A stretch of 64,000 bases of DNA from Erinaceus europaeus (GCF_950295315.1 NC_080175.1:81500066-81564065), one strand, 5' to 3'; positions 10,311-22,568 are shown, numbered from the stretch's first letter. Made by a program: numbers and translations. The notes: a model not told the origin generated them from the letters alone.

Positions 10311-12139
10311 ATTTTTGCATGAGAAGTTTGCCAATACCTAAAGTATAACAGAGGCTGGGAGATCTCTCTCTCTCTCTCTCTCTGTCTCTCTGTCTCTGTC
10401 TGTCTGTCTCTCATATGCTTATAGCAACACCACCATTGTTTCAGGTCCATTTTCTGCTTGGCCAGTGATATCTACCAATAGCAATTAAGCAGAAATCTCA
10501 GGAAAAAATTAATATGAAACTTACTTGGTTAACTGGGAAGATGATGAGCCTTGAGAACAGAGTGAATAAATGCCAAACTCTGAATCACAGTTACCCAACT
10601 ACAAGAACATTATATGTACATAAATGTCAAACTGCAAGCCATTAAAATAATTTTGTTTCCCTGATCTTCACTGCACTATTGAATAAATGTTCAAATGTTC
10701 TCAATGTTAAGTCTCTGCTTTAGAGAATTTTCTTTATAAGTAGTTTTCTTATTGCAAGAACACTATTGGACAAAGAAAAGAAACAGTTTTACAAGAAACC
10801 CTCTATTCTCTTACCTTTGGTTTTAGTCGGTACATAAAGTTTAGCTTTGGTACTTTCACTTAAATGAGAATCTCAAAAATTAAAAGAATCAAAGCAAGGT
10901 GCTTGCTAGTTCCACATTATACCTTTAGGGCCTATTAAAATGCCACTGAGCAAACTCCTGTGCTGTTTATGTCATACCCATTGTAGACTTAGTCAAAATA
11001 AGGAGAGGGCTGTTCTGTAGTTATTGGGAGTTAATAATTTTAAGCATGTAAGTGTTAACATTTAAAATGAATTTATAGTTAAAGGTATACCAGGTATATA
11101 AACAGTACCCAGGGAACAGAGACATTCAGAGTCTGTTTTTATCATAATGGGTCCTTACCTGTGTTTTCAGACACTAGTCTCTCAAAGGTGACTTTTAGCT
11201 AAAGAGTTCCCTGTTTCTCTTTGTAATGTTATCAAATCTTCTACAAGCTATTTAATAGATTGTTTTTGAATAAAGAAGGAAACATGATGACTCTGAAATA
11301 GGAATACAGTATAGATTGTTTATTCGGCAAGTGAAGGGAATCTGCAAGAATGTAGAGGGAAATTAGATCAAGAGAGTCAAGCATCATATACCTAAGTATA
11401 TGTACCTAAGTAGTACATATACCTAAAAACCATAGCACCTATGGGGTGAGACTGTTGGAGTATTCATACACTAATTTTTATCACTCATTCCCAGAGGGTT
11501 ATACCATGAGTACCTTAACTCTCTGCAAAGTAAAACACAATCTTGAGGAATCAGTGAAATCTGAAGTAAGAAAAAGAAGGGGACACAATGCCATTGGTTA
11601 CAAGTATAGATTTAGTTGTTATATACTGCTCCTTTCAGAAATTATGTCCTCACTTAGTCCCTATCTATATAGATACTCAAATTATCCAAACCCTTACAGG
11701 TAATTTCTACTGACCCTGCCCACAGTCTCTCTTAAGCATGCAAGGCATTTATAGGTACAATCTGGGTCAATGTATGACAAATTTAAGTATTAGACTCTGA
11801 TATAATCAGCTCCTCATCTTTCACATATAGTGAACTTAATTTTCAGCTAAATTCTACATGAAAAAATTAAAATATTTTTACATTGTTAAAGGGAAATAGT
11901 TTATTTGGTAATAATTAAAATTTCTGAAATAAGTAGAGGACACACAATGACCTAAAAATTTAATTGGATAAAGTCAGACCAAAGACAGTTCAATATTCTT
12001 TCGTTCTCATGTAGGATATAAAGACTATAACTAAAAGCACTTGTGGTGAAAAGGGAAATGGAGAGAAAACATTTCTCTACAGTCATCTTTCTAATGTTTG
12101 AAGTCAGTGGGAAAAAATTACAGTGGAACTGTTAAAAAA
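10311..12139. other. Spacer without recognisable gene
   Basis: No gene recognised. It holds a (TC)n tract at 10,362-10,412 and otherwise AT-rich sequence. The open frame at 11,446-11,703 has no recognisable similarity. Confidence 0.5.
10362..10412. repeat. (TC)n/(TGTC)n microsatellite
   Basis: About 50 bp of TCTCTC and TGTC repeats. The preceding GGCTGGGAGAT suggests it grew from the body of a heavily decayed SINE. Confidence 0.85.
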
Positions 12140-12640
12140 ATCCTCATTTTCACCACAGAAGATATCTGAAAGGCCGAGAAACATATGAAAAAATGCCCCA
12201 AGTCACTGATTGTCAGAGAAATACAAATAAAGACAACAATGATATACCACTTCACTCCTGTGAGAATGTCATATATCAGTAAAGATAGCAGCAACAAATG
12301 CTGGAGAGGTTGTGGGGACAAAAGAACCCTCCTGCACTGCTAGTGGGAATGTAAATTGGTCCAACCCCAGTGGAGATCAGTCTGGAGAACTCTCAGAAGG
12401 CTTGAATGGACCTACCTTATGAGCCTGCAAGTCCTCTCCTGGAAATATATCCTAAGGAATCCAACACACCCATCCAAAAAGATCTGTGTATATCTATGTT
12501 CATAGAAGCACAATTTGTGATAGCCAAAACCTGGAAGCAACCTAGATGTCCAACAACAGATAAGTGGCTAAGCAAGTTGTGATATATATACACAATGGAG
12601 TACTACTCAGCTATTAAAAAATTAAGAAGGAGTTCTGAAG
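12140..12640 (+). mobile_element. L1 ORF2 3'-end fragment, sense
   Basis: Contains the extreme C-terminal coding part of ORF2 in nucleotide form: CACTGATTGTCAGAGAAAT, GTGGGAATGTAAATTGG, the CCTGGAAGCAACC block and the TACACAATGGAGTACTAC block, in the same order as at 35,530-35,940. Many substitutions; no open frame of L1 is kept. Both 5' and 3' ends are missing. Confidence 0.88.
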
Positions 12641-14258
12641 AAGTGATGTAGTGTTGTGGCATTTGATGTCACTTAAAGAGAGTCTTAGGTTTTTGGGTTT
12701 TTTTTGAGGGGGGTGGATGGGGTGGGTGGAGAGTGTCCTAGATCTCCTCTCCCCATACTCTTTCCTGAATAGGAACTCTGCTGTGAAGTCACTTTCCCAA
12801 CTACAGAGCAGTCTGACCTTTTCACCAAAGTTACTGAGGCAATGAGACATCTTAGAATTGGATTGGTCCCCCTGTTGCCAGAAAGGTACAATATTCAGTT
12901 CCTTGAACTTGCCAAATGGTTTCTTGGGTTTTGCTTAGGGGTCTGTGGCTTCTGTGGCTCTACACAGCTGCTTTGAGCTCCTTTCTTTTAAGCAACTTGG
13001 TGACTACATGGCCCTTTCTGCTCATTTTAAATCCACCACATAGACTTGAAGTGATTGCAAATATGGATCCTCCTACCAGCAATGCAGTGCTGTATTTATG
13101 CTCGAGTCCTTGTTCCCACCCCCCTATTCACCCCTGCTCCTGTTGTCCACGTGCAATCACCAATCTTCAGATAGTGCTATGTCTTTATTTACCAGAAATC
13201 CCAGCTGCTCTCTGATGAAATTCATTATTTTTTCTGAGTTCACACAATTTAAGTGTGGGTCTGGAACAAACTCCATGATATTCTTAAACATGTTCAGTGT
13301 ATTTATACAGTGTAAAGCATAGACATAATAGTAAATAACAAAATATAACAAGTTAAACTGAAATATCAAACTATATTCTATGGAAATAAGTAAGCATATG
13401 AAAATAATTTTATTCCTGATGACTATGAATTACTTTGCAGTTTATCATCTACCCAAAGTCAAAGTCATGAATAACATAGTATTTGGTCAATAAAAATGTA
13501 AATCTTTTTGATTCCCTGGAACTACAACAACTTGAGCACTGTAACTGGTCATTCCAGAAACAGAGCAGGGGATTGATGACACTATTATTTAAAATAAGTC
13601 TGCTGAGGTATTGGTAGAACAACAGAAGGTGCATCTCTAAGTCTCAGATAGATTCTTTTCTTTTAGGACATGGCACTTTTAATGTAATGATTAAAGCAGA
13701 TGTATATCAACCTATAGAGATAAATATTCATGGAGCATAATCAATATTTAAAAATAAATCTAGTTCAGAGCAATCAAAAAGAAAAACCTGGCATTTTGTC
13801 TGCCTATATAACTGATTTCATTATTTAAAATTATGTCTCAGCTATAGGCACTGGTCAGGGAATACAGGATAGGTAGTAATCAGTGAAATTTGACAGTTTT
13901 GCTTAAGTTATCTAACCCTGAAGGTTTTTTGTTTTTCAAAAGTTTTAGAGTTCTGGGAAAATTAAAATAGTTTTCTAGCTGGTCTTATTTATTCATCAGT
14001 TAAACAACTGCTTAAGAGATTTCTCCGTGCCAAGATCAGTGCAAAGTACCACAGGAGGATAATATAGCTAAGATATTGTTTCTATTCCTGCATGTTTAAC
14101 ATTTCTTGAATTTTATATCTAGTTTGCTACACACTTAGATCAATCTTTTGAAAGAGCATACTATAATGCCATGTTCATGCCAGTATGCACTACCTCCTAA
14201 TCCTACTGAAACCTATATTCAACTTCCACCATTTCAAGAAAACAAAATCACATTTTTT
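12641..14258. other. Spacer without recognisable gene
   Basis: A G-rich patch lies at 12,700-12,735. The open frame at 12,916-13,215 is hydrophobic at its start but has no recognisable family and no supporting gene signals. I see nothing else to assign. Confidence 0.5.
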
Positions 14259-14505
14259 CCTTGCTACCAGGGCTTCACTATAGTTTTCTGGCAGCATAAT
14301 TCCTTTTTTGGGGGGGGGGAGGGGAGAAGAGAAAGGTGGAGGGAGAGGAGTGCAGGAGAGAGACACCAAGAAAAAGAGATCTATCATAACACTGTTTTCT
14401 CCTTAGTGTGGTGCTCCTTTGTGATGGCAAGTGCCTGGAAGCTAAGTCCTTGGACATGGTAAAGTTAAGATCCTACTGGGTGAGTCATCTCCTAGTTCCT
14501 TCAAA
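14259..14505 (-). mobile_element. tRNA-derived SINE, antisense, diverged
   Basis: The minus strand shows a head (GGAACTAGGAGATGACTCACC), an internal purine/pyrimidine stretch and a 3' CCCTGGTAGCAAGGAA end, in the arrangement of the group A copies. A T7/G9 run at about 14,304-14,320 interrupts the body. Confidence 0.65.
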
Positions 14506-14524
14506 AATCATGTTCTTTTTTTTC

Positions 14525-14964
14525 TTTTTCTTTTTTATTTAAGAAAGGATTAATTAACAAAACCATAGGGTAGGAGGGGTACAACTCCACATAATTCCCA
14601 CCACCCAATCTCCATATCCCACCCCCTTCCCTGATAGCTTTCCCATTCTCTATCCCTCTGGGAGCATGGACCCAGGGTCATTGTGGGTTGCAGAAGGTAG
14701 AAGGTCTGGCTTCTGTAATTGCTTCCCCACTGAACGTGGGTGTTGACTGGTTGGTCCATACTCCCAGTCTGCCTCTCTCTTTCCCTAGTAGGGTGGGTCT
14801 CTGGGGAAGCGGAACTCCAGGACACATTGGTGGGGTCTTCAGTCCAGGGAAGCCTGGCTGGCATCCTGATGACATCTGGAACCTGATGACTGAAAAGAGA
14901 GTTAACATGCGAAGCCAAACAAATTGTTGAGCAATCATGGACCCAAAGCTTGGAATAGTGGATT
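14525..14964 (-). mobile_element. 5'-truncated L1 3'-terminal module, antisense
   Basis: Highly similar to 36,980-37,400 in reverse complement, from the T-rich tail through CATAGGGTAGGAGGGGTAC, CCCACCACCCAATCTCC, CTCCCAGTCTGCC and CCAGGGAAGCCTGGC to CCAAAGCTTGGAATAG. It is among the least diverged copies, so a relatively young insertion. Open frames on both strands here are only reads through this repeat. Confidence 0.92.
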
Positions 14965-15057
14965 AAAGGCAGTTAGTACACAAGTTAACAAATGTCTTTA
15001 TCATTTTCCTACACCAGTACTGAACTGAACAATGCTGAATGTGTTTCTTCACTGATT

Positions 15058-15166
15058 TTTTTTTTAATTTAAGAAAGGAGACATTAATAGGATAGGAGGG
15101 GTACAACACACAATTCCCGCCACCCAATCTCCATATCCCATCCCCTCCCTAATAGCTTTCCCATTG
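15058..15166 (-). mobile_element. Short L1 3'-end insertion, antisense
   Basis: Only about 105 bp of the terminal module (TTTAAGAAAGGAGACATTAA through CCCTCCCTAATAGC). It is flanked by similar sequences CACTGATTTT (left) and CATTGATTTT (right), a probable target-site duplication. It lies 95 bp from the previous copy in the same orientation. Confidence 0.85.
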
Positions 15167-15814
15167 TCATTGATTTTAAGCTTTGCCTTTGATAGTATTA
15201 TCTTGATTTCAATCTATAGCTCTCCAAGATTTTCTTTTGTCTCTATACTAATTTTCTTCCAGAATTTCTACTTGTTTATTTCCATAATTTTTGCCTTAAT
15301 AGATTACACAAACTTATAAATTATCTTTCAAATATCTTTACTTGATGGGAACTTAAACTCATTAAGCAGAACTGATTATTATCCTTCTCCTAAGTATATC
15401 TGTACCTCCTCTGGTTAATTGTGTTCTGGTCTTAGAATTTTCATTTTCGTAGTTATTGAAGCTCAGATTCTGTAGTTATGGTTTTGTATTTACTCCAAAT
15501 GACATTATAATCTGGTTCTAAAGTTAACTCTCAGCACTTCCATTTCCATGTTTACCATCCTTTCCATTACCATTGTTTCTACCCTAATTATCTCTTATTC
15601 CTTATAAACATAGCAGATTGGATGTCTGGCACCTTTTTCTCTCCCAGATCCTACCCACCAATATTACTCTTCTGTAGATTAATTTCTGTATTATTTCTCC
15701 TTATGGCTCAAAAGTCCAAAATTATCTACTTTTAGATTTCATTTACTAGATTGTAGGTGCTCTCTCTGCATTTGGAATAAATTTTTGTTACATGTTTGTT
15801 TGTTTGTACTGCTT
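15167..15814. other. Spacer without recognisable gene
   Basis: T-rich sequence with no recognisable coding similarity or repeat. Confidence 0.5.
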
Positions 15815-15940
15815 TCTACCAGAGCACAGACCACTGCTCAGTTCTGATTTACAGTGGTGCAGGGGGCTGAACCTGCAATTTTGAAGCCCCAAGCATGAGA
15901 GTCTCTTCGCATCACCATTATGCTATGTACCATGGCTTGG
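15815..15940 (-). mobile_element. tRNA-derived SINE, group C, antisense
   Basis: CTACCAGAGCACAGACCACTG, a CCCCAAGCATGAGAGTCTC block and CACCATTATGCTATG are the reverse complement of the group C consensus visible at 27,747 and 59,817. Nearly complete. Confidence 0.8.
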
Positions 15941-16029
15941 AATAATATTTTTGTACTTAACTGGCATTCACTTATACCATCAGTGAACAATGACTGCAAT
16001 ATGTTTTACCTTCACAATATGTGAAAGTA

Positions 16030-16155
16030 TTCCTGCCTGCAGGAGGGAAGCTTCAGAAGCAGTGAAGCAGTACTACAGGTGTTTTCTCTACTTCTTTATC
16101 CCCCATCCCCATTTATTTGTCTCTATTCAATGTATAAATAAATCTTTAAAAGTAG
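16030..16155 (+). mobile_element. tRNA-derived SINE, group B, 5' truncated
   Basis: Starts at CTGCCTGCAGGAGGGAAGC, followed by a GCAGTGAAGCAG block, a pyrimidine body and a TATAAATAAATC tail. The tRNA-like head is missing. Confidence 0.7.
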
Positions 16156-16566
16156 GTGAAATCAATGACATCTGTGTCTCATAAACCTATCATTGGTGAT
16201 AACCTTATGAGTTCTAGTATCCATCCTGTTTAGTTTCTACTCTCAACAGTGAATTTACAACACCTTTTCTCAATGTTCTCAAGAGATGATGGAATGAAGT
16301 TAGGCCTTCCTATCAGCAATATGCAGTGTTGTGTGTAATAATTTACAATTCTACTCCACATAAGACAAAACTTTAAAGAGTCATATTCATTGAGAGTCTT
16401 TTCATTAACAGCCTAATTTATTCAAGTTAAATTAGTAGATAATGTGTTTAGAATCAGTAGTATCTGTTTGATACCAATATAATTATTAATAGTTAACTGT
16501 AACTGATAACTGTATTTGGTTACTCATCTACTAACAACAAAAGCACCTTAAAAAGAGATATTCACA

Positions 16567-16777
16567 GGGCCAGGTGATGGCATACCTGGTAGAGTGCATA
16601 CGTTACAATGCATACGGACCCAGGTTCAAGTTCTTAGTCTCCACCTGCAGGGGGAAAGCTTTGCAAGTGGTGAAGCAGTGCTATAGGAGTCTCTGTCTCT
16701 CTTCCTCTCTATCACCCCTGTCCTCAATTTCTGGCTGTCTCTATCCAACAAATAAATAAAGATAATACATTTTTTAA
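16567..16777 (+). mobile_element. tRNA-derived SINE, group B, full length with target-site duplication
   Basis: Runs from GGCCAGGTGATGG through a GGTTCAAGTTC B-box-like arm, CACCTGCAGGGGG, GTGGTGAAGCAG and the TTTCTGGCTGTCTCTATCC segment to an AATAAATAAAGATAAT tail. The perfect 16-bp direct repeat AAAAGAGATATTCACA (16,551-16,566 and 16,778-16,793) defines both ends and shows L1-type insertion. Confidence 0.95.
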
Positions 16778-17019
16778 AAAAGAGATATTCACAATTTCCA
16801 TTACTAGTTTCATGCATCAGCTTTAGTGCTATGAAGTTTTATTTCATTGCTACACAGATTATAATTGTAGATGTTTTTTAAGTTTGATAGCATAGCAAGA
16901 TAAAACTTAACACTTAGGACATTTTATAATACAAAGCATAAAGTATTAATAGTAGGCAAACTTCCTCAATAATATATTTTTATTTTAAATTACTACAATT
17001 TTATCAAATTATTTTAGGT

Positions 17020-17200
17020 ATTTTATTTATTGATATGAGAGAGGGGGAGAGAGGGGAGTGAAGGAAAGAGAGAGAGAGAGAGAAACAGAGAAAGGAAAGA
17101 GAAACAGAGAACCCCTCAGGCACATGCAGTTCTGGGGACTGAACCTGCAACTTCAAAGCCTGCAGTCCACTATTCTAGCCACTGAGCCACTTCTTTGGCT
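17020..17200 (-). mobile_element. tRNA-derived SINE, antisense, with purine-rich body
   Basis: The minus strand reads AGCCAAAGAAGTGGCTCAGT, an ACTGCAGGCTTTGAAGTTGC arm, then a long CTCTCT-rich body. The body on plus (17,035-17,105) is an expanded GAGA tract. Older and distinct from groups A and B. Confidence 0.65.
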
Positions 17201-17305
17201 AAAGAACATCAGAATTATGACTAGAGGTGATCATGCTTAGTGAAGTAAGAAATGAAAGACTTAACTTACACATTCTAATCAAATTGTTTTACTTAAAAAA
17301 TAAAA

Positions 17306-17533
17306 GGGGCCAGGTGGTGGTGCATCTGGTCCAGCACACATGTTACAATGTGCAAATACCCAAGTTTGAGCCCCCAGTCCCCACCTGAAGGGGGAAGCTT
17401 TGCAAGTGGTGATGCAGTGTTGCAGGTGCTCACTGTCTTTCTCCCTCTCTATCACGCCCTTTCATCTCGATTTCTGGCTGTCTCTATCCAATAAATAGAT
17501 AAAGATAATAAAAATTAAAAATATATATATATA
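17306..17533 (+). mobile_element. tRNA-derived SINE, group B, full length
   Basis: GGGGCCAGGTGGTGGTGC head, CACCTGAAGGGGGAAGC, GTGGTGATGCAG, CTGGCTGTCTCTATCC and a TAGATAAAGATAAT tail that has grown a short (AT)n. AAATAAAAG occurs at both edges and is a probable target-site duplication. Confidence 0.9.
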
Positions 17534-19307
17534 AATAAAAGATGCTTTGTACTAATTAGAAAAGCATCTATTCATTTTTTTCTTTGTAGAATAGGAAAAC
17601 TAAAAAATATCTACTTTATTTCTTATTTTAGTGAAGATTACTGATTTATCTAACCAAGTGTAGCTTTAAAGAAGGCACATACCAAACTAAGGAATGCAGA
17701 TTTATCTCCAGAAATTAGATCAAGTCATAGAGTCATAGTCGAAATATGAGTTTCACGTTCAGTAGGAAATATATACTGCCGTTTACAGCCATACCACCCT
17801 GAACACATGATCTCCTCTGAAAATATATACTGCCATCTTCACCTGCTCCTTATCACCTTCACCCTGTCTTTTACTGTCTAAGAAAAACAAAATATATAAA
17901 TAACAAACAAAACAGTCCATTGGGAATGGTGAAGTGATAAGCACACCTTTTAGAAAGGAAGAGTGGGCAGGAAGTCCATATACTTTGTATTTTCTTAAAC
18001 AATAGGACAAACTTGTTGATTACTAGTTTCTGTGGGTGGGACAAAAAAACCTCTATCTGTGACTTTGTATGTCCTACATACACTGTTTATCACATTATGT
18101 GGGAAAATCAAATTTAATAAGGAAAAAGCTAACGTGTTCTCTCAGAATCAAAGACAAAATCTCAGTTTGCTCATATTTGGCAGATGTTCTAGTGTTTGTT
18201 TTTTTTAATATTTTTAAGAATAATAAATTAGAATGCACAGCCTGGGTTGCCATGCATAGTGTTTCAGGCTGACAATACTTTGGACCTCATATATTTTACA
18301 ATGGATTATATAATTTTATAGTAACAAATAACTCCTACATCAAAGAAGATTATCATCTTAATAAACTTTTATTTTATTTCTTCTTCATGCTTTGTAAGCT
18401 TTGGTCAACTATTTAGTTACTGCAGTCATCTTCAAGCCAGGTTAGAGTTGATGACGTATCTTCTGTTCAGAATGTACAATTATTTGGGATTAAGATCAGC
18501 TAATGTCCTTCATAGCAGAACTTACAAATTTGCATATAATATCAACAGATGGTTGTTTACAATTAAATTAAAAACTTTCCTAGGGAAAACACTTGTTTTA
18601 TACAAAAAAAAAAATCACCAAAATTCAATAGTAAAGAAACAGAGGCAAAATTAATATAGAACACAAACTAATATAGAGATAAATTCCCTATTTTCATAGG
18701 ATGCAGGAATCTAGTCACATACTTGTCTTTTAAACTGAAAATTTGGGTGTCTGTTTATCAAACTGTACTACAAATCTTGTCTGTTTAGAAAAATACATAT
18801 TACAGTGGTACAGTGCACTTAGAAATGCACTCTAAAAAACCATTGATCACCAAGAGATACCATTTCAGTTTCCAAGATGAAGCCGTTTGCCTATTACCTT
18901 ATGGATAATTTGTTTCACACAATGGTGGTCACTGATACTACTGAAAACTTCAATTCCTTCTACAGAAAAATTAACTGGGAGAATCATAATTATTCTAGGC
19001 AGTAACAATCACTCCTATTCTTTATTATTTTAACTCACAAGCCCTAAATCTGCTTATTTACAGGCTCAAACTTTTTTCAATGTTCTTTAGGGCCAGAAAT
19101 TGTAGATTCATTTACTCACATTTCTATTGCCTAATGAAAATAAGTTGCAACCTGCAACTCATCAAACACCTATATCAACTATTTAAAATTTTAAAATGCT
19201 TAATATATGATCTGTACATAAAAACATTCCATATACTATGCAGAAGATATTTCAATTGAAAATACTTTCTAAAATATTTATGCAATCTTATACTGAAAAT
19301 ATCATGG
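17534..19307. other. Spacer without recognisable gene
   Basis: I find no coding similarity or assignable repeat in this AT-rich stretch. Confidence 0.5.
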
Positions 19308-19440
19308 GCTGGGGAGATGGCATAGCAATTTATGCAACAGACTCCATACCTGAGACTGAGAAATCCCAGATTTAATCCCTGGCATGAACAACAGTCAATG
19401 CTGAGCAGTGCTCTGGTCCAAATAATTATATATAGATATA
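19308..19440 (+). mobile_element. tRNA-derived SINE, group C, sense
   Basis: GGGCTGGGGAGATGGCATAGC head, an ACTGAGAAATCCCAG arm and the GCTGAGCAGTGCTCTGGT end shared with the other group C copies. It ends in an AT-rich tail. Confidence 0.8.
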
Positions 19441-19484
19441 TATGGATATTTTCACCAAAGAAAAGATCTAGAGAATCAATACAT

Positions 19485-20580
19485 ATGAAAAAAATATTCA
19501 AAGTCACTGATTATCTGAGAAGTACAAATAAAAACAACAATGAAATATCACTTCACACTTCTAAGAATGCCATGCATCAGAGAGGACAGAAACAGCTTGT
19601 GTTGGTGAGAATATGGCGGGAAAAAGCTTTCTAAATTTCTTGTAGGACTGAAAATTGGCCCAACTCCTGTGGAAAAGTCTGAAGATTTCTCAGAACATAA
19701 AAAAAAAAAAAAAAAAAAAACTACCCTATGATCCAGGAAATTTTCTCTTAGGAATATATCCAAAAGAAACAAAAATGCTTACTAGAAGACATCTATGAAG
19801 GCCTATGTTCTTAGAAGCAACATTCATTAGAGTTAAAACTTAGAAACAACTCAGGTATCTAATGGCAGATGACTGGCTGAGACAGTTGAGGTATATATAT
19901 ACAAAATGAAATATTACTCAACTATTAAAATGAAGTCTTCTACATTGCTTCAACATAAATGGAACTTGAAGGAATCATTCTTAGTGAGGATAAATACAAG
20001 ATAACCTGACTTACAGGTGGAATATAAGAAAAAAAGATAGAAGGACGCTGGACAGTAGCGCAGCAAGTTAAGTGAAAATGGCAGGAAGCATAAGCTCCCC
20101 ACTTGCAGGGGTTCATTTCATAAGCGGTGATGCACATCTGCAGGTGTCTTTCTCTCCCCCTCTTTATCTTCCCCTCCACTCTTGATTTATCCCTGTCCTA
20201 TCCAACAACAGCAATAACAATTATCACAATAAGGGCAACAAAAATAACAACAACAAAATGGTAAAAATGGCCTACAAGAGCAGTGGATTCCTTGTGCGGG
20301 AGGCAAAACACACACACACACACACAAAACAAAAACAAAAACAAGGATAGAAAGGGAAAACACAAAGTGAAACTTTGACTGGATGTAATGTTTTGCACAA
20401 TAGAAAAGGGCTTTGGGGAAGCTAAGAAAGAGAGGAGAGTGGGATTCTGGTGCATAATTGTGGAAAAAGATCTAAATTCAGGGTAAAAATGTTCTGCAGA
20501 AACATACTATGTTATTATAAGCAATTGTACCCATGTTTCCAAAACTGTACTATAAACTATTAACTGCTCATTAATAAATT
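19485..20580 (+). mobile_element. Old L1 3' end (ORF2 C-terminus plus 3' UTR), sense
   Basis: 19,485-20,040 repeats the order of the ORF2 3' coding region (AAGTCACTGATTATCTGAGA, a decayed TTGGCCCAACT block, GAAATATTACTCAACTATTA). After the SINE at 20,041-20,330 it resumes with a 3' UTR of an older type ending in TGTACTATAAACTATTAACTG. The A-run at 19,700-19,720 is an internal expansion. Direct repeats resembling GATAGAA(G)G flank the SINE. Confidence 0.8.
20041..20330 (+). mobile_element. tRNA-derived SINE, group A, inside an old L1
   Basis: GGACGCTGGACAGTAGCGCAGC head, CTCCCCACTTGCAGGGG, CGGTGATGCACATCTGCAGG, a pyrimidine body, CAACAACAGCAATAAC repeats and a CAGTGGATTCCTTGTG block. Its tail contains a short (CA)n at 20,310-20,326. 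It separates L1 sequence on both sides. Confidence 0.88.
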
Positions 20581-20584
20581 ATTT

Positions 20585-21543
20585 TTTCAGTTTTTATTTT
20601 TGGTTAATACTGGATTACAAAATGAATGCAGGGTAGAGTCCCATACCACACCCACTACCAAAATTCTGTCTTCACCCTCCCACTACCCAAAGATAACTAC
20701 TATAGTTCTCACAAAGTCTTAGAAATTGCTTGCTTCTGTTTTTTCTTTTTTCAAGTTCATGTGTATCATTTCTCTAGACTCCATATATGAGTAAATCTAT
20801 GAAATAGTTGTCTTTCTTTTTTATTTATTTATTTACTAATCATAGTTACCTCTAGTTCCATCCATTTTTATCCCAAAGTATACATAATCATCTTTTTACT
20901 GTAGAGTATTATTCCATGGCGTATATATATATATCCCATGACTTCTTTAGGAAGTCATCTGTCAGTGGACATCATAGCTGCTTCCACACTTTGGTTATTG
21001 TGAATAAGGCAGCTATGATCATACGGGTGCATATGTTCAAATTCATCTTTGCATGTTCTTTGGATAAATATCTAGGAGTGGTATTGCTGGATCAAAAGGT
21101 TGGCATGTTCCCTGGGCAGACAACCCCACAATGTGTCCTGGAACTCCTCCTCCCCAGAGCCCTGCCCCACTAGGGAAAGAGACAGTATGGGAGTATGAAT
21201 CGACCCACCAATGCCCATGTTCAGTGGGGAAGCAATTGTAGAATCCAGACCTTCTACCTTCTGCACCCCATAGTGATCCTGGGTCCATGCTCCCAGAGGG
21301 ATAAAGAATAAGGAAGCTATCAAGGGTGGGGAGTAGATATGGAGTTCTGGTGATGGGAGTTGTATGGAATTGCATCCCTCTTATCCTATAGTCTTATCAA
21401 TATTTCCATTTTATAAATAAAAAATTTTAAAAAGGCAATTCCATTTTAACTTAAGAACTCTCCATACAGTCTTCAAAGGGGGCTGTACCATTTACATTCC
21501 CAATAGTAGTGTAGCAGGGTCCGTTTTTCTCCACACAGGGGAG
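20585..21543 (-). mobile_element. Old L1 3' end, antisense, split by an L1 module
   Basis: The plus strand shows the reverse image of the ORF2 end: GAGTATTATTCCATGGCGTA, GCTGCTTCCACACTTTGG and ATATCTAGGAGTGGTATTGC. The interval 21,095-21,428 is a later sense-strand insertion, after which the relic resumes (CAATTCCATTTTAACTTAAG to TCCACACAGGGG). The 3' UTR part at 20,585-20,760 differs from that of the L1 at 36 kb, so this is another subfamily. Confidence 0.8.
21095..21428 (+). mobile_element. 5'-truncated L1 3'-terminal module, sense
   Basis: TGTGTCCTGGAACTCC, ACTAGGGAAAGAGACAG, CAGTGGGGAAGCAATTG and CTCCCAGAGGGATAAAG blocks end in AATAAAAAATTTTAAAA. It sits inside the antisense L1 relic; TCAAAAGGT at the left and AAAAAGGC at the right are a possible short target-site duplication. 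Confidence 0.85.
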
Positions 21544-21544
21544 A

Positions 21545-21790
21545 GAGTCATTTTTTTATAAAAAGGAGAAGGATAAATACCAGATAATCTCACTTTTAGG
21601 TAGAATTTAAGAAACAAGATCAGAAACAGAAATTAGAGAATCTTGGGGTAGGCAGGGTGTACTATAATAAAAAAAAAGTGACTGAGGGGGGAGAGGTTGA
21701 GAATGTGTGAAAATGATGATGGGATACTGATGTGTCCATGAACTCTGTACTATAAATCACTACACTTCCAATAAAATGGTAAAAAGTATA
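21545..21790 (+). mobile_element. Old L1 3' UTR fragment, sense
   Basis: AATACCAGATAATCTCACTTTTAGG and TGTACTATAAATCACTACAC match the type of 3' UTR ending the relic at 20,580. It ends with CCAATAAAATGG, a polyadenylation-like signal. Confidence 0.65.
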
Positions 21791-21910
21791 GTAATTTATT
21801 AGTAAATATTAAAAATGTGGCATTTCACTGAAACTTTAGAAGAGTTAAATAGCCTTATTCAGAGGCTAACTATAAGACCTAGTGACAGAACATTTTTAAA
21901 TCTATAGCTA

Positions 21911-22003
21911 GAGAGGCAGGGTGGTGGTTCAACCAATAGAGCAGTATCATGAAGGAGGACCTGGGTTTGCACCTCACTGGTGGAGCAGTGCTGCAGGTGT
22001 CTC
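21911..22003 (+). mobile_element. tRNA-derived SINE fragment, group B-like
   Basis: GAGGCAGGGTGGTGGTTCAAC head, GGACCTGGGTTTGCACC arm and GTGGAGCAGTGCTGCAGGTGT end; the body and tail are missing. Confidence 0.65.
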
Positions 22004-22361
22004 CATTGAAAATTTCCTCAAGCAGTTAACATCTAGTACACAATAAAGAATTAAGTCAATGTTTATAACATAAATGAGTATTCCATGGAAGAAAAAGTAC
22101 TAAAAGATCATTCTAAAGTGGAGCTTAAAGGAAAAATGTATAGATAAACAATAATTTAAAAAAGGACAATAACTTAGAGGTGATTTACTTCTTTCTTTGA
22201 GTAAAGTATTAGTAAAGTTTATTAGGAATAATAGTAAATTATTGAGAGTGAGAATTATTCATCTTTTATTAGAAAGGGAAGACTCAAAAATCTGTCTACC
22301 CGCCCCCGCCCCAACCTCTAGCCATCTCTTTCTCTCTATGTGTTGACACAATTTGGGTGTT

Positions 22362-22568
22362 GTTTTTTTTTTTAACTTATAAAAAGGAAACACTGACAAA
22401 AACCACAGAATAAGAGGGGTACAACTCCACACAATTCCCACCGCCAGAACTCTGTACCTCATTCCCTCTCCTGACAGCTTTCCTATTCTTTATCCCTCTG
22501 GAAGTATGGACTCTGGGTAATTATGGGGTGCAGAAGGTGGAAGGCCTGGCTTCTGTAATTGCTTCCCT
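22362..22568 (-). mobile_element. 5'-truncated L1 3'-terminal module, antisense
   Basis: From a T-run through CTCCACACAATTCCCACCGCC to GTAATTGCTTCCC: the last 200 bp or so of the module in reverse. It abuts head-to-head with the sense copy starting at 22,569. Both tails face outward, so these are two insertions or a rearranged one rather than a simple 5' inversion. Confidence 0.82.

Noticed and set aside
10362..10412. Regularly spaced short repeats resembling an array
   Set aside because: Simple TC/TGTC microsatellite; no spacer-repeat structure, so not a CRISPR-like array.
12916..13215. 99-codon frame beginning MVSWVLLRG
   Set aside because: No recognisable family, no splice, promoter or polyadenylation context; could be chance in a less stop-rich patch.
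14550..14938. Open frames of 80-122 codons on both strands
   Set aside because: Nearly the same peptides appear at 31,707-32,075 and 37,019-37,258 because all are the same L1 3' module. Repetition by transposition, not a protein family.
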